Assembly (NCBI RefSeq): GCF_018780385.1 | Contig: NZ_JADMJO010000071.1 | Coordinates: 1-44,900, forward strand | Direction: 5' to 3' | From: Hydrogenophaga sp. | GTDB lineage: Bacteria; Pseudomonadota; Gammaproteobacteria; Burkholderiales; Burkholderiaceae_C | DNA length: 44,900 bases | Part shown: positions 1 through 8,399 of the stretch, piece by piece | How positions within the stretch are numbered: position 1 is the first letter of the stretch | Layout: each line of letters opens with the position of its first letter | Position numbers and translations under genes: made by a program | The notes under the pieces: generated by a model | Databases searched by the model: none | What the model was told of the DNA's origin: nothing | The model's input: the letters and a program-made list of their open reading frames with translations, nothing else

Positions 1-2
1 TG

Positions 3-1388
3 GACCCGGGCATCCGCACCGGCGTGAAGGTGGCGGTGGTCGATGCCACCGGCAAACTCGTCGACACCGCCACGGTGTACCCGCACGAGCCCCGGCGCGA
101 CTGGGATGGTGCGTTGCACACCCTGCGCCTGCTGGGTGAAAAGCACGGCGTGAACCTGATTGCCATCGGCAACGGCACCGCCAGCCGCGAGACCGACAAG
201 CTGGCGGCCGACCTGATGAAGCAGCTGGAAAAAACGGACCCTTCGACAGGCTCAGGGCGAACGGGTGCCGTCCAGAAGGTGGTGGTGAGCGAGGCTGGCG
301 CGTCGGTGTATTCGGCCAGTGAGTTCGCTTCTCAGGAAATGCCCGACGTGGACGTGAGCCTGCGCGGCGCGGCCAGCATCGCGCGCCGTTTGCAGGACCC
401 CTTGGCAGAGCTGGTGAAGATCGATCCCAAAAGCATCGGCGTGGGGCAGTACCAGCACGACGTGAACCAGAGCGAGCTGGCCCGCACGCTGGACGCGGTG
501 GTGGAGGACTGCGTGAACGGCGTGGGTGTGGATCTCAACACCGCCAGCGTGCCTCTGCTCTCCAAGGTGTCGGGTCTGTCGGGCAGCGTGGCCAAGGCCG
601 TGGTGCGCTGGCGCGAGGCGCACGGGGCTTTCAAGAACCGCCAGCAGCTCATGGACGTGGCCGGCCTGGGCGCCAAGACCTTCGAACAAAGCGCGGGCTT
701 CCTGCGCATCCGTGGTGGCGACAACCCTCTGGACATGACGGGTGTGCACCCCGAGACCTACCCGGTGGTCGAGCAGATCATGAAGAGCACCGGCAAGCCG
801 GTGGCCGAGCTCATGGGCCGCGCCGACATGCTCAAGACCCTGCGGCCAGAGCTGTTCGCCAACGAGCGTTTTGGCGTGATCACCGTCAAGGACATCCTGG
901 GCGAACTCGAAAAACCAGGTCGAGACCCGCGCCCCGATTTCCAGGTGGCACGCTTCAACGACGGCGTGGACGACATCAGCGACCTGCGCGAGGGCATGAT
1001 CCTGGAGGGCACCGTGAGCAACGTGGCCCAGTTCGGTGCCTTCATCGACCTGGGCGTGCACCAGGACGGGCTGGTGCATGTGAGCCAACTGGCGCACAAG
1101 TTCGTCAACGACGCGCGCGAGATCGTCAAGACGGGCGACATCGTCAAGGTCAAGGTGATGGAGGTCGACGTGGCGCGCAAGCGCATCGGCCTGTCGATGA
1201 AACTGGGCGAAGCGCCAGGACGCGGCGCAGGGCAGGGCGCGGGGCCGCGTGACAACCGCTTCGAGCCGGTGCGGGCGGGCCGTCCGGAGGGGCGACATGC
1301 CCCCGGCGCGTCGGCCGCTGCTGCGCCCTCGGCCATGGCCTCGGCTTTTGCCCGGCTGCAGGGCACGGGCAAAGATCCGAAGCGCTGA
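3..1388 (+). CDS. tex: Tex-family RNA-binding transcription accessory protein, C-terminal part
   Basis: The open frame enters from the left edge, so this is the C-terminal part of a protein normally near 770-790 aa. Visible domains, numbered from the Met codon at 24: the end of the YqgF-like nuclease fold with the conserved [10 protein letters not shown] and [14 protein letters not shown] blocks (about 48-105); [22 protein letters not shown] and the VGQYQHDV block (about 115-150); helix-hairpin-helix repeats (about 165-235); and an S1 RNA-binding domain (about 325-400, [26 protein letters not shown]). The tail is Gly/Arg/Ala-rich. Tex is a cytoplasmic nucleic-acid-binding protein affecting transcription and stress tolerance. 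Odd: about ten residues ([10 protein letters not shown], near 72-81) sit between two conserved blocks and are encoded by a dispersed DNA repeat at 240-259. The reading frame is kept. Confidence 0.95.
   Translation, partial: DPGIRTGVKVAVVDATGKLVDTATVYPHEPRRDWDGALHTLRLLGEKHGVNLIAIGNGTASRETDKLAADLMKQLEKTDPSTGSGRTGAVQKVVVSEAGASVYSASEFASQEMPDVDVSLRGAASIARRLQDPLAELVKIDPKSIGVGQYQHDVNQSELARTLDAVVEDCVNGVGVDLNTASVPLLSKVSGLSGSVAKAVVRWREAHGAFKNRQQLMDVAGLGAKTFEQSAGFLRIRGGDNPLDMTGVHPETYPVVEQIMKSTGKPVAELMGRADMLKTLRPELFANERFGVITVKDILGELEKPGRDPRPDFQVARFNDGVDDISDLREGMILEGTVSNVAQFGAFIDLGVHQDGLVHVSQLAHKFVNDAREIVKTGDIVKVKVMEVDVARKRIGLSMKLGEAPGRGAGQGAGPRDNRFEPVRAGRPEGRHAPGASAAAAPSAMASAFARLQGTGKDPKR
240..259 (+). 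repeat. Dispersed 20-bp repeat, copy 1, inside tex
   Basis: The sequence CCTTCGACAGGCTCAGGGCG occurs here. Its exact reverse complement lies at 36431-36450 inside another coding region. It adds codons in frame to tex, between conserved blocks of the YqgF-like domain. This element is familiar as a dispersed repeat in Comamonadaceae and related genomes (recalled, not searched). Confidence 0.8.
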
Positions 1389-1444
1389 CAAAGGCCGGTG
1401 CAAGGGCGGGTTGAATACCGGCAAGTGAGGGCTTGGGCCAGGGC

Positions 1445-1471
1445 TCAAGTTGGGGGCGTTGGGGCCGATAC
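1445..1471 (+). promoter_or_regulatory. Sigma-28 (FliA)-like promoter for first HDOD gene
   Basis: TCAAGTTG (1445-1452), exactly 11 bases, then GCCGATAC (1464-1471). The enterobacterial FliA consensus is TAAAGTTT-N11-GCCGATAA, so the match is 6/8 in the -35 box and 7/8 in the -10 box with the ideal spacer. Transcription would start near 1478, 60-65 bases before the chosen ATG at 1541. That excludes the upstream in-frame ATG at 1433. A second site with the same spacing precedes the paralogous gene. Confidence 0.65.
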
Positions 1472-1540
1472 AGGGGAGGACAAGCCTTCACCGGCCTTCA
1501 CCACGCCCAAAGACCCAAAGTCTCTACCGGACTTCTTCCC

Positions 1541-2368
1541 ATGCAACTCGAAGCCCTGCTGAACTTTCCCCGCGCGTTGCCCGCCATGTCGCGCACCGTG
1601 TCCGACCTGCTGGCGGAGATGAACAAGGACGACCCGAACCCCAGACGGGTGTCCGACCTGATCTCCCAGGACCCGTCGCTCACCACCCGGGTGCTGCGTC
1701 TGTCCAACTCGGCCTTCTTCCGGGTCAGCCGCAAGATCGGCAGCGCCGAGGAAGCCGTGGCGATGCTGGGCATGACGCACGTGCGTTCGCTGGTGATGGC
1801 CGCGGCTCTGGGGTCCAGCTTCAAGAACGTGCCCGGTGTGAACCTGCCGCAGTTCTGGCGCTACAGCCTGCGCGTGGCCGACATCTCCAAATCCCTGGCG
1901 GGCGTGCTGCGTCAGAACGAGAGCAACGCCTTCACCGCCGGCCTGATCCACGCCATCGGCGACCTGATCATGCACATCGCCATGCCCGATCTGATCTCTC
2001 CACTCGACATGGGCACGCCACCGCTGGACCTGCAGCGCGCCCAGGCCGAGATGTCGGTGTTTGGCTACACCTATGCCCAGGTGGGTGCGGGCATGGCCGA
2101 AAAGTGGCAGTTCCCCACCACCATCGTCTCGGCCCTGAACAACCAGATCAGCCCCTTCGAAGGCGAGGCCTACGACCCGCTGGGTGGTGTGCTGCACCTG
2201 GCCTCATGGCGCGCACGCGCCGAGGAAATACAGCTCGACGAAAACGGGCTGGTCGCCACCTTCCCGGACCTGGTGGGCCTCTCGCTCGGGCTCGATCTGG
2301 ACAGCGTGCTGGGCAAGGACCCGTCGGAGTGGTCGTTCAGCCAGGCGCTGGGCGCGTTCATTGACTGA
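1541..2368 (+). CDS. HDOD domain protein (first of tandem pair)
   Basis: The protein has 275 aa and is essentially one HDOD domain, an HD-related fold that usually lacks catalytic activity and acts in signalling, often in motility, chemotaxis or cyclic-di-GMP contexts. Visible features are a hydrophobic N-terminus (MQLEALLNFPRALPAM), SNSAFFRVSRKIGSAEEAVAMLG, AFTAGLIHAIGDLIMH and the C-terminal GGVLHLASWRARAEE. The start at 1541 was chosen because it aligns with MQLDKLL of the downstream paralogue and lies after the predicted sigma-28 promoter. No strong Shine-Dalgarno sequence is visible. The next gene, 84 bp downstream, is a clear paralogue (shared INxxxxPFE and WRARAEE blocks). The domain call is firm; the motility role is inferred from the promoter. 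Confidence 0.9.
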   Translation: MQLEALLNFPRALPAMSRTVSDLLAEMNKDDPNPRRVSDLISQDPSLTTRVLRLSNSAFFRVSRKIGSAEEAVAMLGMTHVRSLVMAAALGSSFKNVPGVNLPQFWRYSLRVADISKSLAGVLRQNESNAFTAGLIHAIGDLIMHIAMPDLISPLDMGTPPLDLQRAQAEMSVFGYTYAQVGAGMAEKWQFPTTIVSALNNQISPFEGEAYDPLGGVLHLASWRARAEEIQLDENGLVATFPDLVGLSLGLDLDSVLGKDPSEWSFSQALGAFID

Positions 2369-2376
2369 AAAAGACC

Positions 2377-2403
2377 TCAAGTGCGAAGGCTTTAAGGCGA
2401 TAA
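2377..2403 (+). promoter_or_regulatory. Sigma-28 (FliA)-like promoter for second HDOD gene
   Basis: TCAAGTGC (2377-2384), 11 bases, then GGCGATAA (2396-2403). The match to the FliA consensus is 5/8 in the -35 box and 7/8 in the -10 box with the standard 11-base spacer. It lies in the short gap between the two HDOD genes, so the second gene could be expressed from its own flagellar-type promoter as well as by read-through. Confidence 0.6.
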
Positions 2404-2452
2404 AAAGTACAGCAAACCCCATTCGGGTGGGCACCTTAGGCGGGGAAAAGAC

Positions 2453-3304
2453 ATGCAACTCGACAAGCTTCTGAAACGGCCCGATGCCTTGCCCTCGGCC
2501 CCCAAGGTGGTGCGAAAACTGATCGAGACCTTCGACCGGGAAAATGTCGACGCGATGCAGGCTGCGGCCTACATCGAAGACGACCCGGTGCTCACCGCCA
2601 GGTTGCTCAAGACGGCGAATTCGGCCTTTTTCGGCCTGCACCGCTCGGTGTCCAGCGCTCGCGAAGCGATCCAGGTGCTGGGCCTGATCAAGGTGCGTGC
2701 GTTGGTCATTGCCGCCTCGCTCGGCGAAGGTTTCCACGCCGTGGGTGGCGTCAACCTCAACCAGTTCTGGCGCTACAGCCTCAACACCGCGAACCTCTCG
2801 CGCTACATCGCACTGCCGATCCGAATCGACGAAAACACCGCCTTCACCGCCGGCTTGATCCACGGCATTGGCGAGCTCGTGATGCACGTGGGCATGCCCG
2901 AGGCCATGATCGATCTGGACCGCAGCGTACCCATGCTCGACCTCAAGCGCTCCGCTGCGGAGCGGGGCCTCTTTGGGTACAGCTACGCCGAGGTGGGGGC
3001 CGCGCTGGCACGTGAGTGGAACTTCCCCAAGCGCATGATCAACGCCATCGAACACCAGACGGCGCCCTTCGAGAACGAGGTGTACGAGCCGATTGCCGGC
3101 GTGATCCACATCGGTTCCTGGCGCGCCCGCGCCGAGGAGCAGTCCATGCGCTCCGAACTGCTGATCAACACCTACCCCGACCCGGTGGGTCTGGTGCTGG
3201 GCATCGACCCCGACACTGTGGTGGCCGAAGAGATCCCTTCCATCTCGCGCCACACCGAAATCACCGAGGCCGAAGAAACCCCGGGCGACCAAGTCACGTC
3301 GTGA
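2453..3304 (+). CDS. HDOD domain protein (second of tandem pair)
   Basis: The protein has 283 aa and a single HDOD domain over roughly residues 10-220. Visible blocks are TANSAFFGLHRSVSSAREAIQVLGLIKVRALVIA (in part), NQFWRYSLNTANLSRYIA, AFTAGLIHGIGELVMHVGMP and GVIHIGSWRARAEEQ. It is a paralogue of the preceding gene and probably arose by tandem duplication. A short acidic tail (TEAEETPGDQ) is unique to this copy. The start follows a purine-rich GGGGAAAAG sequence. HDOD proteins are usually non-catalytic signalling adaptors; a flagellum-linked role is inferred from the sigma-28-like site 50-76 bases upstream. Confidence 0.9.
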   Translation: MQLDKLLKRPDALPSAPKVVRKLIETFDRENVDAMQAAAYIEDDPVLTARLLKTANSAFFGLHRSVSSAREAIQVLGLIKVRALVIAASLGEGFHAVGGVNLNQFWRYSLNTANLSRYIALPIRIDENTAFTAGLIHGIGELVMHVGMPEAMIDLDRSVPMLDLKRSAAERGLFGYSYAEVGAALAREWNFPKRMINAIEHQTAPFENEVYEPIAGVIHIGSWRARAEEQSMRSELLINTYPDPVGLVLGIDPDTVVAEEIPSISRHTEITEAEETPGDQVTS

Positions 3305-3331
3305 GAGCGGGCTGCGACACAATCGCAGCCC

Positions 3332-4405
3332 ATGCAAGCCCTTCGCCTCTACGCCGGCCCGCGCGCGCGCCAGCACATCCAGCAACACGGTCTGCACCCG
3401 CAACACGTGGGTGTGATCCCCGCCGCCGCCGGTGGGCCCAAGGGCCTGATCCTCGGTCCGCTCGACCGATTCCTGTTTGGCCAGTGGCTGCCGCAAAGCA
3501 GCCAGCCGGTGCATCTCGTGGGTGCCTCCATCGGCGCCTGGCGCATGGCCACGGCCTGCCTCGGTGCCTCGGTGGCGGCTTTCGAGCGGCTGGAGCGCGA
3601 CTACATTGCCCAGCACTACGCCTTGCCGCCGGGTCAGGAACGACCCACGCCCGGCCAGGTCAGCGAGCAGTTTGGTGGGAGCTTGAAGCTCTTTTACGGC
3701 GGGCGCATCCAAGAGGTGCTGAACCACCCGCGCTACCACCTGCACATCGTCACCTCGCGCGGGCGCCACCTGCTGGGCCGCGAGGGCCGCGTGCGCACAC
3801 CGCTGGGTTATCTGGGCGCATTCGCCGCCAATGCGTTGCACCGCAAGGCGCTGGGTGCCTGGCTGGAGCGGGTGGTGTTTTCCACCGCTCCCGAGTTGCC
3901 GTTTGCCACACAGGACTTCCGCACCCGCCAGGTGCCGCTGAGTGAAGCCAACTTCATGGATGCGCTGCAGGCCAGCTGTTCCATTCCCTTCGTGCTGCGC
4001 CCGGTGCACGGCATTGAGGGTGCGCCGCCCGGCGCCTACTGGGACGGCGGCATCACCGACTACCACCTCCACCTGCACTACCAAGTGTCCGCCACGGCAC
4101 CGATCGTGCTGTACCCCCACTTCCAGCAGGCGGTGGTGCCGGGTTGGCTGGACAAGGCCTGGAAGGGCCGGCACCGCAGCAGCGCGGCGCTGGACAACAT
4201 GCTGGTGCTCGCGCCCGATCCGGACTGGGTGAAGACGCTGCCCAACGCCAAGCTGCCGGATCGCCAGGACTTCAACCGCTACGGGCCAGACCCCGCCGCG
4301 CGCAGGAAGGCCTGGAGCGCCGCCACTGCCGCCAGCCAGCAGCTGGCCGACGAGTTCGCACAATGGCTCGAGCGACCCGACCCGGCTCGGGTGCTGCCGC
4401 TTTGA
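3332..4405 (+). CDS. Patatin-like phospholipase family protein
   Basis: The protein has 357 aa. The patatin signature is present: a glycine-rich oxyanion segment (AAAGGPKG, residues 31-38), the nucleophile elbow GASIG with Ser66, and the catalytic-dyad Asp in [12 protein letters not shown] near residue 233. Patatins are Ser/Asp lipid acyl hydrolases acting on phospholipid or acylglycerol esters. No signal peptide is seen, so it is probably cytoplasmic or peripheral. It begins 27 bp after the HDOD gene and ends 29 bp before trhO on the same strand, so read-through is possible. The substrate cannot be told from sequence. Confidence 0.88.
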   Translation: MQALRLYAGPRARQHIQQHGLHPQHVGVIPAAAGGPKGLILGPLDRFLFGQWLPQSSQPVHLVGASIGAWRMATACLGASVAAFERLERDYIAQHYALPPGQERPTPGQVSEQFGGSLKLFYGGRIQEVLNHPRYHLHIVTSRGRHLLGREGRVRTPLGYLGAFAANALHRKALGAWLERVVFSTAPELPFATQDFRTRQVPLSEANFMDALQASCSIPFVLRPVHGIEGAPPGAYWDGGITDYHLHLHYQVSATAPIVLYPHFQQAVVPGWLDKAWKGRHRSSAALDNMLVLAPDPDWVKTLPNAKLPDRQDFNRYGPDPAARRKAWSAATAASQQLADEFAQWLERPDPARVLPL

Positions 4406-4434
4406 AGCAGCGGGGCAGGGGGATAATTGCGGCC

Positions 4435-5406
4435 ATGACCGCCGAGCCTTCCGCCCCCAAGTACCTCACCGCCGCGCTGTACCAGTTTGTCGACCTGCCC
4501 GACCATGCCGATCTGCGCGAGCCACTGCAAAGCTGCTGCGAGGCGCACGGCGTCAAGGGCACCTTGCTGATCGCACGCGAGGGCATCAACGGCACCATCG
4601 CCGGGCCCGAGGCAGGTGTGCGCGCCGTGTTGGCGCACCTGCGATCCGACGCTCGCCTGGCCCGGCTGCCCCACAAGGAATCGTGGAGCGATCACCCGCC
4701 GTTTCACCGCATGAAGGTACGGCTGAAGAATGAGATCGTGACCTTGCGCGTGCCGGGTCTGGATCCGAACAAGACCGTGGGTCAATACGTCAAGCCGCAG
4801 GACTGGAACGCCCTGCTGGCCGACCCGGACGTGCTGGTGATCGACACCCGCAACGACTACGAGGTGGCCATCGGCACCTTCTCGGGCGCGGTCAACCCCA
4901 ACATCAAGACCTTCACCGAACTGCCGGCCTGGCTCGACGCCCAACCGGCGTTGCAAGACGGGAAGAAGCCCAGGGTGGCGATGTTCTGCACCGGCGGCAT
5001 CCGCTGCGAAAAATCCACCGCGCTCATGAAGATGCGTGGCTTCGACGAGGTCTACCACCTCGAGGGCGGCATCCTCAAATACCTGGAGGAAATCCCGGCC
5101 GCCGAGAGCTCCTGGGAAGGCGAGTGTTTTGTGTTCGACGAGCGCGTGAGCGTGGGCCACGGCTTGCAGCCCGGCCCGCACGAGCTCTGCCGCTCGTGCC
5201 GCTGGCCTCTGAGCTCGGCCGAGAAGGCCTCGCCGCACTACATCAAGGGCGTGAGCTGTCCCCATTGCCACGACCAACGCAGCCCGCAGGAAAAGGCACA
5301 ACTGGCCGAGCGACAGCGCCAGGTCGAGCTGGCGGAGTCACGCGGGTTGGTGCATGTGGGCGCGCGCCAGGGACGGCCCGACGACACCCCTCAAGGGCCG
5401 GCTTAG
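4435..5406 (+). CDS. trhO: tRNA uridine(34) hydroxylase TrhO (rhodanese domain)
   Basis: The protein has 323 aa and belongs to the YceA/TrhO family, which makes 5-hydroxyuridine at the wobble position 34 of tRNAs in an oxygen-dependent reaction. Visible features are the N-terminal acylphosphatase-like part ([16 protein letters not shown], 42-57), the rhodanese domain with [15 protein letters not shown] (about 135-149), and the active-site loop [10 protein letters not shown] with Cys185 and Cys191. A C-terminal segment carries CRSCRWP and [10 protein letters not shown], a Cys-rich pair that may bind metal. Its start is 30 bp after the patatin gene. Its last 69 bp overlap, tail to tail, the GNAT gene on the other strand. 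Confidence 0.95.
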   Translation: MTAEPSAPKYLTAALYQFVDLPDHADLREPLQSCCEAHGVKGTLLIAREGINGTIAGPEAGVRAVLAHLRSDARLARLPHKESWSDHPPFHRMKVRLKNEIVTLRVPGLDPNKTVGQYVKPQDWNALLADPDVLVIDTRNDYEVAIGTFSGAVNPNIKTFTELPAWLDAQPALQDGKKPRVAMFCTGGIRCEKSTALMKMRGFDEVYHLEGGILKYLEEIPAAESSWEGECFVFDERVSVGHGLQPGPHELCRSCRWPLSSAEKASPHYIKGVSCPHCHDQRSPQEKAQLAERQRQVELAESRGLVHVGARQGRPDDTPQGPA

Positions 5407-5907
5407 CTGCAGGCAGTGGGCATGGCCACGGAGCAGGGCCGCTGGTGTGCTCCAGCCCACAACCTTGAAACCCGCGCGGCGCAACAGATGCAATGACACG
5501 ACGTTGTCGCTGGCGATCAGTGCGTCCACCCTGGACATGCTCAGCGCCTGGGCCTCGTGTATGAGGTCTGCCAGGAGAACGCTGGCGGCACCCTGTTTCC
5601 AGTGGTGACGATCCGTCTGGTACACCAGCATGGCGAAGTCGCCCTCGTCGGTGTTGTGCACGGTCAGGCTGCCTTTGCCTACCCACTGCGCGGCATCACC
5701 TCGGGTGGTCACGCGGGTCAGAAACCGCATGTCGTCCTGGCGCGCCAGGAGCTTGTCGAAAGCCTGCTCAAGACCGACATCGCTGTAGTAGCGAGGCGGG
5801 TGCGGCTCATTGAAGTGCTCAAACGGTTCACGGTTGTTCCGCTCGAACTCGACAAACGAGGCGCGGTCCGTCAGCGCCAGTGCTCTGGTGCAAAACCGGG
5901 ACATCAC
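5338..5907 (-). CDS. GNAT-family N-acetyltransferase
   Basis: The protein has 189 aa and is RimJ/RimL-like in layout: N-terminal [28 protein letters not shown], a central strand ([31 protein letters not shown]) and the C-terminal [19 protein letters not shown] acetyl-CoA-binding half. Such enzymes acetylate N-terminal or side-chain amines; the substrate is unknown. The start overlaps the stop of the upstream wHTH regulator by four bases (5904-5907), so translation is probably coupled. The 3' end runs 69 bp into trhO on the opposite strand, so convergent transcripts from the two genes would overlap. Confidence 0.85.
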   Translation of the reverse strand: MMSRFCTRALALTDRASFVEFERNNREPFEHFNEPHPPRYYSDVGLEQAFDKLLARQDDMRFLTRVTTRGDAAQWVGKGSLTVHNTDEGDFAMLVYQTDRHHWKQGAASVLLADLIHEAQALSMSRVDALIASDNVVSLHLLRRAGFKVVGWSTPAALLRGHAHCLQLSRPLRGVVGPSLARAHMHQPA

Positions 5908-8141
5908 ACAGGCAGCGGAAGGTAGTGCGCGTAACTCGAATGACCGCCTTCACCCACATCGGACACCCTGTGCGGCATCAAGCCGGCAGCCGTTCCCAGC
6001 AAGACAGGATGATGCCGTTGCGCGATTGCCCAGTAAGGCTTGTTCAGCAGCATGGCGCGCAGGTGCCGGCCTTCGCGCGTGGCGTCCACCCACTGCCCGG
6101 CAGGCGCCAACTGCGCGGGTGACGGGTTGCGACCATCGATCAAGGCCAGCCACGTGTGTCCAAACAGCAGGATGTTGGCCATCAGGGAGCCGCGCGCCAG
6201 CAGGCAGGCCTGTTCGAACAACAACAGGGCCTTGCTCGCGTTGCCCTCGGCGTACTCCACCATGCCCTCCACGGCGAGCGCCGTGGCCTGCCGCGTCTGA
6301 AGCGGGCGGCGCTCATGTCTGGCCTGCAGCCGCTGGAGCAGGGCACGAGCCGTACGCCGGTTGCCTGCCACCAGGGCCAGCTGAGCCACGAAGAGCCAGT
6401 GGTCCTCTGCGCACCAGACACCAAAATCGGCCATCTCTTCCATGGCCGCCTCGGCCAGCGACAGCGCCTGGACCGCATCACCCGCCAGATAGCACCGACG
6501 GGCTTGTAACCAGCGGCCCACCGCGTTGCCCATGGGCGCCAAGCGCAATGCAGGTTGGTCGACCGCGTTCATGCAGGCGACCAGGCCGGCCTGGTCGTCG
6601 CAACGCGCGTGAAAACTCCCCAGTTGAAGATGCGCGAACAATCGCGCGAGTGCAGATTTTCCGTTCTCGCTCGCATGCAGGCCGGCTTCAAGTTGCCGAC
6701 GGCAGCTCGCCCACTCTCCACGCGCACAGGATTGAAGCCCATGCAAGACCTGTATCCGGGCGGTCATGGGTGTCAGGCCCAACCAACGCGCTGGAGCCAA
6801 CCCGTCGGTGGGGCTTTCCGTACCACCGGTTTGTCCCATGCCCATGTGGTCCAGTTCGCATCGCAGCAGATGCACACGACACACCATGTCAGGGGAGGGC
6901 ACCTGGCTCACCAGGGTGGCGGCTTCCCGCCACAGCACGGAGGCCTCGCTGGACTTGCCCGCTGTCGCCAGCACGTGAGATGCCAGCAGCAGTGCTCTGG
7001 CATGGCATGCATGTGGCGCCGCGTGGCGCACCATGGCCACACCGCTCATGGCCTGCTCGATGGCCTCAGCTGTGCGGTGCTGGAGCACCTGGTACTCGGC
7101 ACTGCACAGCAGCGCCCACCCTTCGTACGCGCAGTCCTGTGTCAGGCGGGCCAGTTGCGCCATGCGCTGGGCGAGTGCGGGAGTGGTCTCGTCTGCTCGC
7201 TGAGCCATCACCAGCACATACTCGGCCCAGATGTGCAGAGGACACTGCGGCATGTCGACACAGATCGCCATCAGCGGCAGGGCTTTGTCGGTCTGATCAA
7301 GAGACACGGACAGCGCGACCAGCTGGCTCGCTTCCTCCCAGAACTTCGCTTCATGCCCCGGAGTGAGCTGCACCCCCGATCGCATGCGCGCAATGAGCGC
7401 AACTTCCCGGGCCGCCCGCAGGGCCAGTTCGGCTGGGGCAGGGCCTTCGATTTGATTGCCATGACCGATGCCGTTGATCTGCATCCACCATTCAAGTCGG
7501 AACTGATCGCCCAGCGCCGTCATTCGGCTTCGCACCATCGGTATGCCGATCTCGCGGATGCCGGGTCTCTGATCCTCAGCCCAGTGGGTGCCATCTTCTT
7601 CCAGCGATTCGTGCAGCCGGATCGCTTCGCTGGCCGGAACCGTGGGCACGCCATGCCCGTGCAACACGTGAGTCGCGACCGAGATCAGGCCGTAGCGGAC
7701 CCAGGACAGGTCCGCCCTAGGAAGAGCGCAATCGGTGGGTAGCCACAGGATGCGGGTCGGGCCCGGTGGGCGCAGCGGGGGTGCGGTGGGCGACGACGAG
7801 GGGATGCCCTTTCTCACTTCGCTGGCAAACCGATAACCCACCCGGTGAACGGTCTTGATCGGGCCGGGCTCCTTGCCGGTGATCCCCAGCGCCTTGCGAA
7901 CCTTCATGATGCTTTGCGCGATGACCGATTCGGAAACGAAGTGGTTGCCCCACACGTGTTCCAGCAGTTCGTCCTTGCTGGCAACCCGCCCTTCAAGCTT
8001 CAGGAGGTACAAGATCAGGTCGAATGACCGGCGCTCGATCTTCTGGGCCACCCCGTCGCGCAGCAGTTCTCGCGTGTCGCTGCGAATGACGCAGTTCGCG
8101 AAGTGGTATTCCTCCCGCCAGGCTATGCTTTTTTCCGTCAT
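5904..8141 (-). CDS. Winged-helix (OmpR/CadC-type) regulator with large helical C-terminal region
   Basis: The protein has 745 aa. Residues about 10-105 form a trans_reg_C-type winged helix: FDLILYLLKLEGRVASKDEL, LLEHVWGNHFVSESVIAQS, then KTVHRVGYRFASEV, the typical wing. A low-complexity linker (SSSPTAPPLRPPGP) follows. After it come about 600 residues rich in Ala, Leu and Arg whose helical spacing suggests TPR-like or ATPase-less AfsR/MalT-type repeats; no Walker motif is seen. No transmembrane segment is visible, so it is a soluble regulator rather than a CadC. The start was chosen at 8141 because AAGGA lies seven bases upstream and the N-terminus then matches the domain. It is translationally coupled to the GNAT gene. 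Targets are unknown; the unknown-family block upstream is one candidate. Confidence 0.8.
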   Translation of the reverse strand: MTEKSIAWREEYHFANCVIRSDTRELLRDGVAQKIERRSFDLILYLLKLEGRVASKDELLEHVWGNHFVSESVIAQSIMKVRKALGITGKEPGPIKTVHRVGYRFASEVRKGIPSSSPTAPPLRPPGPTRILWLPTDCALPRADLSWVRYGLISVATHVLHGHGVPTVPASEAIRLHESLEEDGTHWAEDQRPGIREIGIPMVRSRMTALGDQFRLEWWMQINGIGHGNQIEGPAPAELALRAAREVALIARMRSGVQLTPGHEAKFWEEASQLVALSVSLDQTDKALPLMAICVDMPQCPLHIWAEYVLVMAQRADETTPALAQRMAQLARLTQDCAYEGWALLCSAEYQVLQHRTAEAIEQAMSGVAMVRHAAPHACHARALLLASHVLATAGKSSEASVLWREAATLVSQVPSPDMVCRVHLLRCELDHMGMGQTGGTESPTDGLAPARWLGLTPMTARIQVLHGLQSCARGEWASCRRQLEAGLHASENGKSALARLFAHLQLGSFHARCDDQAGLVACMNAVDQPALRLAPMGNAVGRWLQARRCYLAGDAVQALSLAEAAMEEMADFGVWCAEDHWLFVAQLALVAGNRRTARALLQRLQARHERRPLQTRQATALAVEGMVEYAEGNASKALLLFEQACLLARGSLMANILLFGHTWLALIDGRNPSPAQLAPAGQWVDATREGRHLRAMLLNKPYWAIAQRHHPVLLGTAAGLMPHRVSDVGEGGHSSYAHYLPLPV

Positions 8142-8399
8142 CTTGAATTCCTTGTGGGCGATTCGCCATGCCATGTCTCCACTTCTTCGAGTTTTCGAGC
8201 CAATCAGTCCAGCGGTCCCCGCCGCCTGCCCTCTGGGCTGGGGTTGCGCCGGCCTGGACATCCGGCCTGGGACGACCTTGCCGAACACCATGAATACGAT
8301 GTAAGTATTAATTAATTCGAAAAGATGCGACTTTATAGAACGTTGTAACGACATGCACCATAGGTTTGTCGACCTAAGCAACGACCATTCGTGACGCAT
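8142..8399. other. AT-rich intergenic region upstream of wHTH regulator
   Basis: This 258-bp gap separates the membrane-protein gene from the regulator gene (both minus strand). It is AT-rich compared with its surroundings, especially near 8290-8345, and probably holds the regulator promoter on the minus strand. It contains an inverted repeat, TAGGT-N6-ACCTA at 8361-8376, around a GTCGAC core, and two GTCGTTnC direct repeats on the minus strand around it. No convincing gene or terminator is seen. The longer in-frame extension of the regulator into this region does not look like coding sequence. Confidence 0.5.

Noticed and set aside
2204..4363. A 719-codon minus-strand open frame
   Set aside because: It lies antisense to the second HDOD gene and the patatin gene, both with clear families. 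High GC keeps the opposite frame open; the translated sequence has no family look.
8142..8399. In-frame extension of the wHTH regulator into the AT-rich leader
   Set aside because: The added 86 residues show no domain and the internal ATG at 8141 has a good ribosome-binding site.
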